A DNA stretch of 64,000 nucleotides from Methanonatronarchaeum sp. AMET-Sl (GCF_029854155.1 NZ_CP122958.1:256001-320000), one strand, 5' to 3'. Shown: positions 8,326 to 17,800, counted from the stretch's first letter. The notes: generated from the sequence alone by a model not told the origin. Translations and numbers: made by a program.

Positions 8326-10122
8326 TTATTCTACTGTTACGGATTTTGCTAGGTTTCTGGGTTGGTCTATGTCTCTGTTTAGTTTGTTGGCGATGTGGTA
8401 TGAGTAGAGTTGGAGTGCTACTGTTGTTAGGATTGGTGATAGGATTGGGTTTGTTTGGGGTATTTTGATTGTTTGTGTGACGTATTTGTTGATTTCTGTG
8501 TCGTTTTGGTTTGCTATTGCTATGGTTGGTGCGTTTCTGGCTTCTACTTCTTTTATGTTGCTTAGTGTTTTTTCGTATGTTTTGTCTTTTGTTGCTATTG
8601 CTATTACTGGTGTGTTTTGTTGTACTAGGGCGAGGGGGCCGTGTTTGAGTTCTCCGGCTGGGAATCCTTCTGCGTGTTTGTATGAGATTTCTTTTAGTTT
8701 TAATGCTGCTTCTAGGGCTACTGGGTAGTTTATGTTTCTTCCGATGAAGAAGTGGGCTTGGCTATTTAGGTGTTTTTCTGCTAGTTTTTCTATTTTTTGG
8801 GAGTTGTCGAGTACTGTCTGGATTTTTGTTGGTAGTTTCCGGAGTTCTGTTAGTAGTGATTTTGATGTTTGTATTGAGATATTGTTGTTTTGTCGGGCTA
8901 GGTGGGTTGCAAGTAATGTTAGGGCTGTTAGTTGACTGGTGAAGGTTTTGCTTGCTGCTACTCCTATTTCTGGTCCTGCTTTTATGTAGGTTGTGTAGTC
9001 TGCTTCTCTGCTTGCTGTGCTTCCGAGTACGTTTGTTAGGGCTAGTGTTTTTAGTCCGTGTTGTTTGGCTTTTTTTAATGCGGATAGTGTGTCGGCTGTT
9101 TCTCCGCTCTGGGTGATTGTTAGGGCTAGGTAGTTGTTTCTGGCTATGTTTTTGTATCGGTATTCGCTGCTGTGGATTACTTCTGTTGGTATTGAGGCTA
9201 GTTCTTCGAATAGGTATTTGGCGTATAGGCCGGCGTGGTATGAGGTTCCGCATCCTATGACCTGGATTCCATTGAAGTTGTTTTTTAGGGTTTTTTCGTG
9301 GTTGAGTTCGATTTTTCCTTTTACTTCGTCTATTCTTCCTGATATGCATTTTCTTATTGATCGGGGTTGTTCATGTATCTCTTTGAGCATGTAGTGTTTG
9401 TATCCGCTTTTCTCAGCTTCTTCAGCATCCCACCCCACCTCACGAACCTCTTTCTCTATCTCGTTTCCATTTTTATCCATGATTTTTAGTTGGTTTTTGG
9501 TTATTGATGCAGTTTCATCATCTTCGAGTATGATTACTTTGTCTGTGTGTTCCAGGAAGGCTGGTATGTCGCTGGCTACAAATGTCTCATTTTCTCCAAC
9601 CCCGATAATCAAGGGAGATTGTTTACGAGCAACCAACACCTGGTCTTCATCTTTTTTTATTGCGACTATTGCGTAGGCGCCCTCTAACCTACTCACCGTT
9701 TCTTGAAATGCCTCTATAAATCCTTTGTGGAGGTTTTCTTCTATTAGGTGGGGTATGACTTCGGTATCAGTGTCTGAATCAAAAATATGACTATCTAGTT
9801 CTTTTTTTAGTTCTTGGTAGTTTTCGATTATTCCGTTGTGAACAACTGCTATCTCGTTGTTGCAGCTTGTGTGCGGGTGTGCGTTTCTGTCTGATGGTTC
9901 TCCATGGGTTGCCCACCTGTTATGTCCTAAACCAAGTTCTCCCTTATAGTCTGGGAACTTGATGTTTTTGATCTTGCCTTTCTTTTTAAATACATTTAAT
10001 TGGGTTGTGTTTTTAATTGCTATTCCGGTGGAGTCGTATCCTCTATAGGTGAGTTTTTCAAGGCTATTTATTAGGATGGGGGTTGCGTTTCTCTCTCCTA
10101 TGTAGGCTATTATCCCGCACAT
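8326..10122 (-). CDS. glmS: Glutamine--fructose-6-phosphate aminotransferase (isomerizing)
   Basis: Makes glucosamine-6-phosphate from fructose-6-phosphate and glutamine, the entry step to UDP-GlcNAc. The protein starts MCGIIAYIG, so Cys2 becomes the N-terminal nucleophile of the class II glutaminase domain (residues 1-215, with GHNRWATHGEPS and HNGIIENY). Two SIS sugar-isomerase domains follow, with QVIGCGTSYHAG, TQSGETADTL and HAEGFPAGELKHGPLAL. It ends DQPRNLAKSVTVE, the conserved GlmS C-terminus. At 598 residues it is full length. It overlaps no neighbour but sits 6 bases after the GlmU-like gene at 10129-11322, so the two are an operon. The second half of the gene is markedly A/C-rich on the coding strand. 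Confidence 0.97.
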   Translation of the reverse strand: MCGIIAYIGERNATPILINSLEKLTYRGYDSTGIAIKNTTQLNVFKKKGKIKNIKFPDYKGELGLGHNRWATHGEPSDRNAHPHTSCNNEIAVVHNGIIENYQELKKELDSHIFDSDTDTEVIPHLIEENLHKGFIEAFQETVSRLEGAYAIVAIKKDEDQVLVARKQSPLIIGVGENETFVASDIPAFLEHTDKVIILEDDETASITKNQLKIMDKNGNEIEKEVREVGWDAEEAEKSGYKHYMLKEIHEQPRSIRKCISGRIDEVKGKIELNHEKTLKNNFNGIQVIGCGTSYHAGLYAKYLFEELASIPTEVIHSSEYRYKNIARNNYLALTITQSGETADTLSALKKAKQHGLKTLALTNVLGSTASREADYTTYIKAGPEIGVAASKTFTSQLTALTLLATHLARQNNNISIQTSKSLLTELRKLPTKIQTVLDNSQKIEKLAEKHLNSQAHFFIGRNINYPVALEAALKLKEISYKHAEGFPAGELKHGPLALVQQNTPVIAIATKDKTYEKTLSNIKEVEARNAPTIAIANQNDTEINKYVTQTIKIPQTNPILSPILTTVALQLYSYHIANKLNRDIDQPRNLAKSVTVE

Positions 10123-10128
10123 CTGGTT

Positions 10129-11322
10129 TTACCTCAAGCAAACATTATTAGGGGTGTTTCCATCAACTTTCACAGCGGAACCAACCTCACAATCCACACC
10201 GACTATAGTTCCTGGCATTACGGTTACATTGGTTCCAAGTTTACATCCATCTCCAATTAAGGCTCCAAGGTGGTTAACTTCGTAGATTTCTTTGTTTATT
10301 TTAACTTCGGTTTGGTCTGAATGGCAGGATAGGTGGCTGCCTGAAGTTAAGTTATATCCTATTATTGAGTTTGAAATTGAGGAGTTGGCTCCAATTGTAG
10401 AGTCATCCATAACTATTGAGTTCTCTATCGTGGTGTTAGGTTTTATCGTGCAGTTATCTCCGATTGTTGTGGATGGTAGTATCACTGTGTTCGGCCCGAT
10501 CTCACAGTCCTGACCTATTTTGGCTGGACCCATGATATATGAACCTGACCTGACCCTAGAGTTCTCACCAACCTTAACGCCTTCATCAAGGAAGACGTTA
10601 TCTTCAATCATGTCTTTATGTTCAGTCTGTTGTTCTGAAATTATTTTAGAGTTCATTTTGAGTAGGTCCCATGGATATACTCCATCCATCCAAAATCCAT
10701 CCAGCTCTATTGCTTCAACTCTCTCTCCATCCTCTATCATTTTTTGAACCGCAGAACCCAACTCGTATTCCCCTCTCTCCGAAATCTCAATCCTATCGAT
10801 TGCCCTAAACACTTCATCTGTAAATTTATAGAGACCGGTAACTACTTTATTCGAAACACCATTACCAGGTTTCTCAAAAACACGGTCAACCCTACCATTC
10901 TCAGTGGTTATAACTCCATAGTCATCTGTATCCTTGAGAAATGAAAATACGATAGAATTTCCCTTCTCTTTTAATGATTTGATTGGTTTTTCATCGATTA
11001 TGCTATCACCATTCACCACTAGGAACTCAGAACCTACCTCCTGCCGAACTTGACTTAGGGCGTGAGCAGTTCCTAACTGCCTACTCTGCTCCCTATAAAC
11101 TATATCTACATCCCAATCCTTTCCATCACCAAAATAAGACTGAAGCCTTTCCTTCCTATACCCAACAACCAAAACAACCTTATCAATACCGGCATTTGAA
11201 AGTGACTCAACCACATACTCAAGAATGGGTTTATTCCCCACAGGCAACATCACCTTCGGCCTATTATACGTAAAAGGCCTCATCCTACTGCCTTCACCAG
11301 CCGCCAGAACAACAGCTTCCAA
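10129..11322 (-). CDS. GlmU-like bifunctional sugar-1-P nucleotidyltransferase, second copy
   Basis: About 397 residues. The nucleotidyltransferase part has AAGEGSRMRPFTYNRPK, REQSRQLGTAHAL and VVNGDS; a beta-helix of hexapeptides (IMGPAKIGQDCEIGP, STIGANSSISNSIIG) follows. The end, LGALIGDGCKLGTNVTVMPG, differs from the acetyltransferase end of the 6687-7880 paralogue. I place the start at TTG 11322, so the protein begins EAVVLAAGEGS as in homologues. An in-frame TTG at 11358 would add 12 hydrophobic residues, but a TATA-like GCTTTATATTG lies within that stretch. It immediately precedes glmS, so its role is in hexosamine nucleotide supply; UDP-GlcNAc or a related sugar is likely. Confidence 0.85.
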   Translation of the reverse strand: MEAVVLAAGEGSRMRPFTYNRPKVMLPVGNKPILEYVVESLSNAGIDKVVLVVGYRKERLQSYFGDGKDWDVDIVYREQSRQLGTAHALSQVRQEVGSEFLVVNGDSIIDEKPIKSLKEKGNSIVFSFLKDTDDYGVITTENGRVDRVFEKPGNGVSNKVVTGLYKFTDEVFRAIDRIEISERGEYELGSAVQKMIEDGERVEAIELDGFWMDGVYPWDLLKMNSKIISEQQTEHKDMIEDNVFLDEGVKVGENSRVRSGSYIMGPAKIGQDCEIGPNTVILPSTTIGDNCTIKPNTTIENSIVMDDSTIGANSSISNSIIGYNLTSGSHLSCHSDQTEVKINKEIYEVNHLGALIGDGCKLGTNVTVMPGTIVGVDCEVGSAVKVDGNTPNNVCLR

Positions 11323-11543
11323 AAAAACCACCAACAAACAATATAAAGCTTTCTTCAAACAACAACTTTCCCAGCTAAAAAAACCAGGTATCTCTTACAT
11401 CATATCTATTAACAACGTTTAAATACTTAATCGATGCTTATAAATTTTAAGTTAAATACCATATATACAACAGTTAAATACAAAAAATATATGTAGATAT
11501 AAAACTGGGTTCTGTGTTTATTTCCTTGTTTTTGTTTAGGTTT

Positions 11544-12431
11544 TTATTCTGTGTTTTTTGTGAATTCGGAGAGTACGTTTAATGTTAATCCTGCTACTGC
11601 GAGTTGTACGCCTATTATTCCTAGGAACCCTGATATGGCGAGGTCTAGGGTGTATGGATTGCCTGTGGTATAATAGAAAGTTAGTCCGAGATATCCGAAT
11701 ATCCCTGCAAAGATAAAGGTGATTAGGGAGGCGGTTCCAAACAACAGGAGCGGCTTTTTATATCCTATCAATGTAACTATCCGGCCGAGTACATCGAGTC
11801 CGTGTTCAAATGGTCCTTTGCTATGGCTGTTAGGGACATCGTATCGCACTTCAACTGGTTTCTCCATGATTTCTAGGTCTTTCTCCGAAATCTGGGATAT
11901 CATATCATTCTCAACATGAAAACCCTTACTACTATCCAAATTAACTGCTTCGATTGCTTTTTTGTTAAGGGCTCGAAATCCGGATTGTGAGTCCGTAACC
12001 TTCTCTTTCGAGGTGAAGTTTGTGAAAAAATCTAGTATAAACAACCCAAACCGACGATATAAAGGTATATCCTTCTTACCATCCTCTAAAAACCTTGAAC
12101 CAATCACCATATCAGCCTCTCCATCTATGATAGGTTTCAATAGGTCTTCAATATACTCAGGAGGATGTTGTCCATCCCCATCCATAAGCAAAACCGCATC
12201 GTAGCCATTTTCCAAACTATATTTTAATCCAGTCGAAATCGCTTGGCCCTTCCCCCTATTCGCTTCATGCTTTATTACTTCTGCTCCAGACTTCCTAGCA
12301 ACCTCCGATGTCCTGTCAACACTTCCATCATCAACCACAACTACATCATCAACTCTCCCCTTAACCAAAGAAACCAACGTACCTATAGTCAGTTCCTCCT
12401 CATAAGCCGGAATAACAACAGCAACATTCAT
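11544..12431 (-). CDS. GT2 glycosyltransferase (dolichyl-phosphate sugar synthase-like)
   Basis: An N-terminal GT-A domain has VVIPAYEEELTIGTL, VDDGSVDRTSE, GKGQAISTGL and LLMDGDGQHPPE (the DxD region is D-G-D). SQSGFRALNKKA and HVENDMISQI complete the DPM1-like signature. Residues 230-290 contain two membrane segments (LLLFGTASLITFIFAGIFGYL and the AISGFLGIIGVQLAVAGL region), typical of archaeal AglJ/DPM-type enzymes that load a sugar on dolichyl phosphate at the membrane. The start is ATG 12431 with GGAGTG upstream. It is 38 bases downstream of the DUF1616 gene, a frequent archaeal pairing, so both probably act in protein N-glycosylation or surface glycan assembly. Confidence 0.88.
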   Translation of the reverse strand: MNVAVVIPAYEEELTIGTLVSLVKGRVDDVVVVDDGSVDRTSEVARKSGAEVIKHEANRGKGQAISTGLKYSLENGYDAVLLMDGDGQHPPEYIEDLLKPIIDGEADMVIGSRFLEDGKKDIPLYRRFGLFILDFFTNFTSKEKVTDSQSGFRALNKKAIEAVNLDSSKGFHVENDMISQISEKDLEIMEKPVEVRYDVPNSHSKGPFEHGLDVLGRIVTLIGYKKPLLLFGTASLITFIFAGIFGYLGLTFYYTTGNPYTLDLAISGFLGIIGVQLAVAGLTLNVLSEFTKNTE

Positions 12432-12469
12432 TCTATACACTCCAAACAATAAATTCTAAACTCTAGATC

Positions 12470-13444
12470 TCATTCAACGACATTTATCCATAGATGTACA
12501 TCACTATATACCGTTGAGTCTTTTATCAACAAGAACTGCAGTTTATATTCACCCTCTTCATCAAACGATATATTTAGGTCTTTTCCAGTAGTGTTCTCCA
12601 GGAGTTCTTCTCCAAGCTTCTCTCCATGTTCTAGTTGTATTTCTCCTCCATAGGTGGTGTTTGGCTCCATCTCAAGCTTGATTGGTTGCTCCATCCAATC
12701 TATTTCCTTATCCGTTTCGTTATAGGGGTCTCCCTCCATATATCCACTTTCCCCCTGATATGGATACACAACTAATTCATACTCCATCGGCCTCTGCTCC
12801 AAGTTTTGTCCTCCAAGGATTATTTTTGCTGTTTCTCCTGTTGTTAGGTTCTGTGGATAGTTATCTGCATCTCCTTCCGGACCAAGAACATAAAACTCTG
12901 TAATCGGTTCATCCTGAGGTATCGGCATAGAAACAAGAAGGCCTGCAGAAGCTATTATCAAGGCTATTATTACGATTAATGGTATAGTTTGTTGTTTCCT
13001 ACCTCTAAAAGGGTTTGATATAGAGATATTTTCTATATCTATCTTTATTCGATATGGTTCATCCATACCTACAAACGGATCTTCATACTCCCGTCTCCTG
13101 TAGTACACAAACAAACAAAACAACAAAGTAAACAATGACACCGAAACAACCAAATTAGTTGTCCCAATCACAAACGGAGATAAATATAAAATTGAACCTA
13201 TTAGCGGTACAACCAAAATTGAAAAACCGACAGACAACGCAATCCGGTCAGAAACAGGTAAATCATTTTTCCCAAGATAAAAAACACTAACAACAAGATA
13301 ACCAGGAATAAAAACAAAGAAAAAAACAGTTAAAACAGTTAAAAAAGCCTCCAACCTATAAACATCAACAAACGAATTCACAGCCCCAATTAACAATAAA
13401 AAGGCTACAAAAAATAAAATCCCTAATAAATCATGATCTTCCAA
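12470..13444 (-). CDS. DUF1616 membrane protein
   Basis: 324 residues. The N-terminal 125 residues contain four hydrophobic segments, a basic/acidic loop follows, and a further membrane segment (PLIVIIALIIASAGLLVSM, about residue 175) leads into an external domain. That domain begins EFYVLGPEGDADNYPQNLTTGE, the hallmark of DUF1616 (F/Y-x-L-G-x-x-G-x-A-x-x-Y-P), and continues as a beta-rich region with several N-x-S/T sequons. DUF1616 has no proven role but commonly accompanies AglJ-like glycosyltransferases, as here. The start is a TTG; the next candidates would cut into the first membrane segment. Confidence 0.85.
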   Translation of the reverse strand: MEDHDLLGILFFVAFLLLIGAVNSFVDVYRLEAFLTVLTVFFFVFIPGYLVVSVFYLGKNDLPVSDRIALSVGFSILVVPLIGSILYLSPFVIGTTNLVVSVSLFTLLFCLFVYYRRREYEDPFVGMDEPYRIKIDIENISISNPFRGRKQQTIPLIVIIALIIASAGLLVSMPIPQDEPITEFYVLGPEGDADNYPQNLTTGETAKIILGGQNLEQRPMEYELVVYPYQGESGYMEGDPYNETDKEIDWMEQPIKLEMEPNTTYGGEIQLEHGEKLGEELLENTTGKDLNISFDEEGEYKLQFLLIKDSTVYSDVHLWINVVE

Positions 13445-13541
13445 TTTCTAAATCACCCATAAAAACTACTAATTATATTTTTTTAATTAGGTTGTTTCCC
13501 CTAGTCTTTTTTCCAGATTGTCCCTAATTCACTATATAGTT

Positions 13542-14300
13542 TTATTTGTTGTTTGTTCTTTCTTGTTCTTTTTTGTCAGCTTGTCTAAGTGATTTGAATG
13601 TACCTATGTCGAATCTTGTTCCATTGAACTCATATCCCTTCACCGTGTTGTTGTCTTTCCTCATCTGTTCTATTGCATCTGTCAACCAGAGCTCGTTATC
13701 TTTACCGGGCTCTATCTCCTCAATATACCGGAATATCTCTTGATCCAGTATCATTAAGCCTGCTATGTTGAGCCAGTGGCCATCTCTCTTGTATGGCATA
13801 GCTTCCTCCATAGAAGGCTTCTCAACCATACCCAACACTTTGTTATCTTGGTTTAGGTCTACGATTCCGAACCTGGTTGGGTCATCGACCGGATGTAAAA
13901 CAAGCGTCCCGCTAGAATCATTGTCGTGGTGGTAATCTACTATTTCTTGCATTGAGTTGTATGGGGTGATATAATTATCTCCGTATACGAGTGCGAAGTC
14001 GTCTTCTATGAAGTCTTTTGCTAGGTATGCTGCGTCTGCAGTTCCCCGAGGTTCTTCCTGCACCCTATAATACACATTCATATCCAGGATGTCGCCGGAG
14101 CCAACATAATCAATTATCGCATTCTTCTTACGGCCAACAACAATCAAAACCTCATCAATACCACCCTCCTTCAACACCCTCAAAACATGCTCGATAGTCG
14201 GTTTCCTACCAACACGAATCATCTCCTTAGGAATTGCATTCGTAATCGGCCTCAAACGAGTTCCCCTACCAGCAGCCAAAACAACAGCCTTATCAACCAT
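13542..14300 (-). CDS. Short sugar-1-phosphate nucleotidyltransferase (RmlA/GalU-like)
   Basis: A 252-residue single-domain nucleotidyltransferase. It begins VDKAVVLAAGRGTRLRP and has PKEMIRVGRKP, EEPRGTADAAYL, LVYGDN (metal site), MVEKP and LNIAGLMILD near residue 185, then GTRFDIGTF. Unlike the two GlmU-like paralogues it has no beta-helix. It would activate a hexose-1-phosphate to a UDP- or dTDP-sugar; the substrate is not determined. It heads the minus-strand glycan run. A truncated copy of its 3' third lies at 4996-5199. Confidence 0.85.
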   Translation of the reverse strand: MVDKAVVLAAGRGTRLRPITNAIPKEMIRVGRKPTIEHVLRVLKEGGIDEVLIVVGRKKNAIIDYVGSGDILDMNVYYRVQEEPRGTADAAYLAKDFIEDDFALVYGDNYITPYNSMQEIVDYHHDNDSSGTLVLHPVDDPTRFGIVDLNQDNKVLGMVEKPSMEEAMPYKRDGHWLNIAGLMILDQEIFRYIEEIEPGKDNELWLTDAIEQMRKDNNTVKGYEFNGTRFDIGTFKSLRQADKKEQERTNNK

Positions 14301-14744
14301 AACAAAACACCAAAAACAAACAAAAAATACCCAGACACAAACTTATTTTTTCCCCCAAAAAACAACCAAATAAATACCAAAAAAACCTTACAAAAAAGAC
14401 CTAAAGACAAAACTAAAACACCAAAACCCATAAAATATATTTCTACAACACCAACTCACCTCTAATCCCTAAAGACGGTTATAAAGCCACAAAAAACCAC
14501 ATAATACGTCAAAACCACCGCCTACATACTCTTTACCAAAGCAACACACACTTAGAAACACCTCTCCACCCCCTCCGCATCATTATCAGAACTTACTGAA
14601 AACCCATCAATTCACCTTTAAAAAACTTAATTGCTTAAACCTGCTTCTGTAACCAACCCAAAATCCATATCTTAATGATTCGAAGTACCCCCCCCCATCC
14701 AAACACATAACCCAAGCTAAAAAAAATTTCAAACATACCAATAA
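14301..14744. other. Gene-free A/C-rich upstream region
   Basis: Extends the A/C-rich plus-strand composition from the 5' end of the nucleotidyltransferase gene. It contains a run of nine C at about 14689 and no supportable gene. Confidence 0.5.
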
Positions 14745-15230
14745 CAATAACTCCAGAAAACCAGTTAAAACAAACAGAGTTCAAAACAACAGTTACAGCG
14801 ATAACGAGGCGAAAGCACACAACACAGGTATCGACACATACAATTGATCAAAGAAATAAGACACCTCAAAGACATACAACCAATTACATGTGAAGGCGTC
14901 CAAAAAACACAAAAATACTTCAAGCACCCTATATTTGGGTTGAACGACAACGCGGACAAAAACGGTGCAGTATACGGTAAAAAAGCTTAAAGCAAGTACT
15001 CAAAACCCACTGTCCAAAGCAAAGGCCACACTGGCACGACCCAAAACACAGGTCAGCACCCACCACAACAACAAACCCCCCCAAACCTTCTCCAATAACC
15101 ATAGACCCAGCCCAAGAGAACCCCACAGCCCTAGCCGTAAAAGAAAGCCAGAACAGACAAACCCAACACCAACAAACACCAACAAACACCAACAAACACC
15201 AACAGACAGAACAACAGAAACAACAGTCGT
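14745..15230 (+). pseudogene. TnpB (IS200/IS605 OrfB) C-terminal relic
   Basis: One frame reads IKEIRHLKDIQPITCEGVQ, then TQKYFKHPIFGLNDNADKN and GAVYGKK. This matches the zinc-ribbon end of TnpB (T-C-S-x-C-G, F-x-C-x-x-C-G-L, N-A-D-x-N-G-A). The cysteine pairs are broken: only one Cys is left, and the second pair has been lost in a deletion. A frameshift then gives LARPKTQVSTHHNNKPPQTF and SPREPHSPSR, resembling the long variable tail of haloarchaeal IS1341-type TnpB. The RuvC catalytic part is not visible upstream. It is an inactive transposon remnant. Confidence 0.55.
15165..15205. repeat. 10-bp tandem repeat (AACAAACACC)
   Basis: Three perfect copies of AACAAACACC (15171-15200) with partial copies at each end. 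It falls in the tail of the TnpB relic, encoding Thr-Asn-Lys-His-Gln in whatever frame is used. Confidence 0.85.
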
Positions 15231-15835
15231 CAACTACCCAAGAAAACAGCCGCGTTATAACAACAGTTTTGTTGTACAGAGAGACTAGTGAGATCAGTTA
15301 CTGGATTTTCGACATCCAGACCAACAGTATACGAAGACAACAAAACAACAGTGAGAAGAGGCAGCGATAACACAACAATAAACAGTGATAGCGGGCAAGT
15401 AAGCAACTGGTACCAACAGTCTAACTAGTACTAACAGTCGCAAAAACCCCAATACCCCCTCAACAAATAACAACCAAAGAACTAACACTCAAACCAGGGA
15501 GTTAAACAAAGGAGTATGGAATAACAAATCTCGAAAAAAAAGTAAAACAACAGACAGAACAAACGATAACAAAAACCTTAGAACAACAATGAACCACCTT
15601 AACAAACCACAGACCAAAAAAACAAATAAAAACCAAAATAACCACCCTACATAAAGACAGAACACCCCATTTTTTTCTTGTATCCAAGCAAAGACCACTC
15701 CTCTTTAGAGACGGCCCACAAACCTCAATAGACATAAAATAAATCGAGAGACCATTTGATATAGCAACAGACATCCCCCGCCACCCAATAAACAATGGCC
15801 CCACAACAGCTCTGAAAAAAAAAGACCTAAATATA

Positions 15836-15966
15836 TTTTATAAAGATTTTTGGGATTTAAAATGGTGTAGTGGTGTTGTGTCAACACCACCGGAGAAAAA
15901 AGTAGGTCTGAGGAAGACTTTTTCCACAACTCCCCTCCTGTTCATGTGGAGAAGAATCCCCGCCTA
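15836..15966 (+). ncRNA. Candidate structured RNA with upstream TATA box
   Basis: TATTTTATAAAG at about 15832-15844 looks like a TATA box. About 25 bases later three hairpins follow in a row: GTGGTGTTG-TGT-CAACACCAC (15870-15890, nine perfect pairs), GGAGAAAAAAGT paired with ACTTTTTCC (15892-15925), and CTCC-N9-GGAG (15935-15951). No reading frame spans them. Density of perfect stems is much higher than in the surrounding low-complexity DNA. It could also be part of a mobile-element end, since IS200/IS605-like sequence lies just to the left. Confidence 0.4.
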
Positions 15967-15970
15967 CCCT

Positions 15971-15989
15971 ATAAACTAGGTTAGTTTAT
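15971..15989. promoter_or_regulatory. Palindromic operator-like site 1
   Basis: ATAAACTA-GGT-TAGTTTAT is a perfect palindrome with a 3-base spacer. A second copy of the same design lies at 16006-16022. Confidence 0.5.
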
Positions 15990-16005
15990 ATTTTTGTTTT
16001 GAAAG

Positions 16006-16022
16006 TAAACTAGCTTAGTTTA
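16006..16022. promoter_or_regulatory. Palindromic operator-like site 2
   Basis: TAAACTA-GCT-TAGTTTA, same half-site as 15971-15989. Centre-to-centre distance is 34 bases, about three helical turns, which would let two dimers bind the same face. Confidence 0.5.
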
Positions 16023-16390
16023 TATTTTTATTATGATAAAAACCCTAAAAACAAAAAAAAATACTTTTAAAACCCCTTGAATATAAGATGTGGCTGTAGG
16101 CCTTATTGATCACAGACTATCTGTTGAAGGAGGAGCAGTGTTAATCTCTATATTATTTCTTAGGAGCTGTTTTTTGTATTTTTTTTATTGTATTTTTAAT
16201 TATTATAGCTGGAAAATCCATCAGATTGATTCAAATAGAATTTAAATCTAAATATAACTCCCTAAAAAAAATAAATCCGAAAAAAATTGATTTTAAATAG
16301 TTTTTTTTTAAACTTTTTATTGGTTAATAATCGATTTGTTTTGGGTGATTTTTTAGGTGTTTTTTGTTTTTCTGGGGTTTGTTTTATTTT

Positions 16391-17245
16391 TTAGTTATTG
16401 TGGTTTTTTAGGTGTTTTTTGTTTTTTTGTAGTAGTTGTGGTATTTTTTGGGTTGGTGTTTTGTTTTTGAGTATTTTTTTGTATTTGGAGTTGCTGTAGT
16501 TTTTTAGGTTTTTATGGATTTTTTGTATTGTTTTTTCTGGTTGGGGGTGTTTTTTTGTTATTTCTATTATTGGTGTTGTTGTTTGGTCTTTTAGGTCTCT
16601 TGGGATGTCTTTTATGTCTTTAATTGTTAGTTCAGCTGCTCTGTAGTTTCTTAGGTCTTTTATTATTTTGTTTTGGTTTTTTATGTCTAGTTTTTGGGCT
16701 GGTAGTTTCGAGAACCAGTCTATGTCTCTTGCTCTATATCGATATAGTTTGGTTGATTGTTCGATGATTTTCTGTGTGTCCTGTGTTCTCTGTATTTGTT
16801 CTATAGTTTTTCTTTCAACCATTGGTATCTGGAATAATTCGGATAGATATTTGATGGTCATTTTTCGTATCTGGGAGTTCATTTCATCTAGCTCTATGAA
16901 AGCCATCATTCCTGAAAAAGCGATGTTAGCAGTTAACTCAACTTTTAGTTGCTTATCCAGATCCCTAGTGTCTATTATGTCGTCAAGTGAATTTATATAT
17001 GCATCAAAACCGACAAGAGATCTATATACCTCTCTAGGGAGTTCACAACCCAGATAGCATTCATATACAGGCACCACCACCTCTGACCGAAGAGACTTCA
17101 TACCTGAACTCCAGGTCCGACCAGGTCTTTCAAGAAGCCCGCTGACACCATAAACATCCGAATCCAACATCTCACCGATCCTCTCTTCCTCAACAGCTAC
17201 CTCCCTACACAGCTCATTATACAGGGAAACAAGATCCTGAGACAT
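16391..17245 (-). CDS. Helical protein, possibly isoprenoid-synthase-fold-like
   Basis: 284 residues, almost all helical by composition. Residues 1-110 are acidic and contain RPGRTWSSGMKSLRSEVVVP, then FDAYINSLDDIIDTRDLDKQ. The D-D-I-I-D element resembles the first aspartate motif of isoprenyl synthases, but the usual second aspartate motif is not visible, so this is only a suggestion. Residues 190-284 switch to a K/N/Q/T/P-rich tail encoded by A/C-rich codons and may be disordered. It stands alone between gene-free regions. No confident family; function unknown. Confidence 0.5.
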   Translation of the reverse strand: MSQDLVSLYNELCREVAVEEERIGEMLDSDVYGVSGLLERPGRTWSSGMKSLRSEVVVPVYECYLGCELPREVYRSLVGFDAYINSLDDIIDTRDLDKQLKVELTANIAFSGMMAFIELDEMNSQIRKMTIKYLSELFQIPMVERKTIEQIQRTQDTQKIIEQSTKLYRYRARDIDWFSKLPAQKLDIKNQNKIIKDLRNYRAAELTIKDIKDIPRDLKDQTTTPIIEITKKHPQPEKTIQKIHKNLKNYSNSKYKKILKNKTPTQKIPQLLQKNKKHLKNHNN

Positions 17246-17494
17246 TTAACCACCAAACCAAAAAACACTACAAAAACTAAACATATGGTATACAAAAGAA
17301 AAATAAAAACTTTACCCAAAAAACCAACCCCCAAAGAAATGAAACAAACTAACCCAACAACCAAGAAACACCAAAATAAAAAACCTATTAAAAAAAGGAA
17401 AAAAAGGATTCATTCCCTACCTACAAATCAAGCTATATGAATAAGAAATGGGGTCGGGCTTTCAAATAACATAGAACAACAGAACACTTGGTCT
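17246..17494. other. Short intergenic region
   Basis: A/C-rich on the left, then an unstructured stretch around 17400-17480. No gene seen. Confidence 0.4.
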
Positions 17495-17800
17495 TTATTC
17501 TTCTTTTTGTTTGATTGATTTCATGTATCTTTGTGCTGCGTAAATCCCTATCGCATAGATCCCGATCGAAAATATACCTACCGAGAAAATGCCGATGGCG
17601 AATATCCCTACTGAGAATATTCCTGCAGCAAATACACCAGCCGAAAATAAACCAGCTGACAAAAACCCAAAACTATAATCCCCTGCTGAAATCACATCAA
17701 AACCAGCTATACTCTCGATGCCAGCAGCGTAAAGCCCTAAACCAACCAACACCAAAACAATAATAACGATGCCACTAAGATCCTCAAAACTAAAACTCAT
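17495..17800 (-). CDS. Membrane protein of glycine-spaced five-residue repeats
   Basis: About 101 residues. After one membrane segment (GIVIIVLVLVGLGLYAAGI) comes a run of pentad-like units in which Gly recurs every five residues: SAGLF-SAGVF-AAGIF-SVGIF-AIGIF-SVGIF-SIGIY-AIGIY. It ends in a charged tail QRYMKSIKQKEE. The spacing is reminiscent of a pentapeptide-type beta-helix or a tightly packed glycine-zipper membrane segment. I chose ATG 17800 (MSFSFEDL) over the upstream 17815 start. No family recognised; isolated gene. Confidence 0.55.
   Translation of the reverse strand: MSFSFEDLSGIVIIVLVLVGLGLYAAGIESIAGFDVISAGDYSFGFLSAGLFSAGVFAAGIFSVGIFAIGIFSVGIFSIGIYAIGIYAAQRYMKSIKQKEE

Noticed and set aside
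15165..15205. Possible CRISPR array
   Set aside because: The 10-bp units are contiguous with no spacers, and no cas genes are present.
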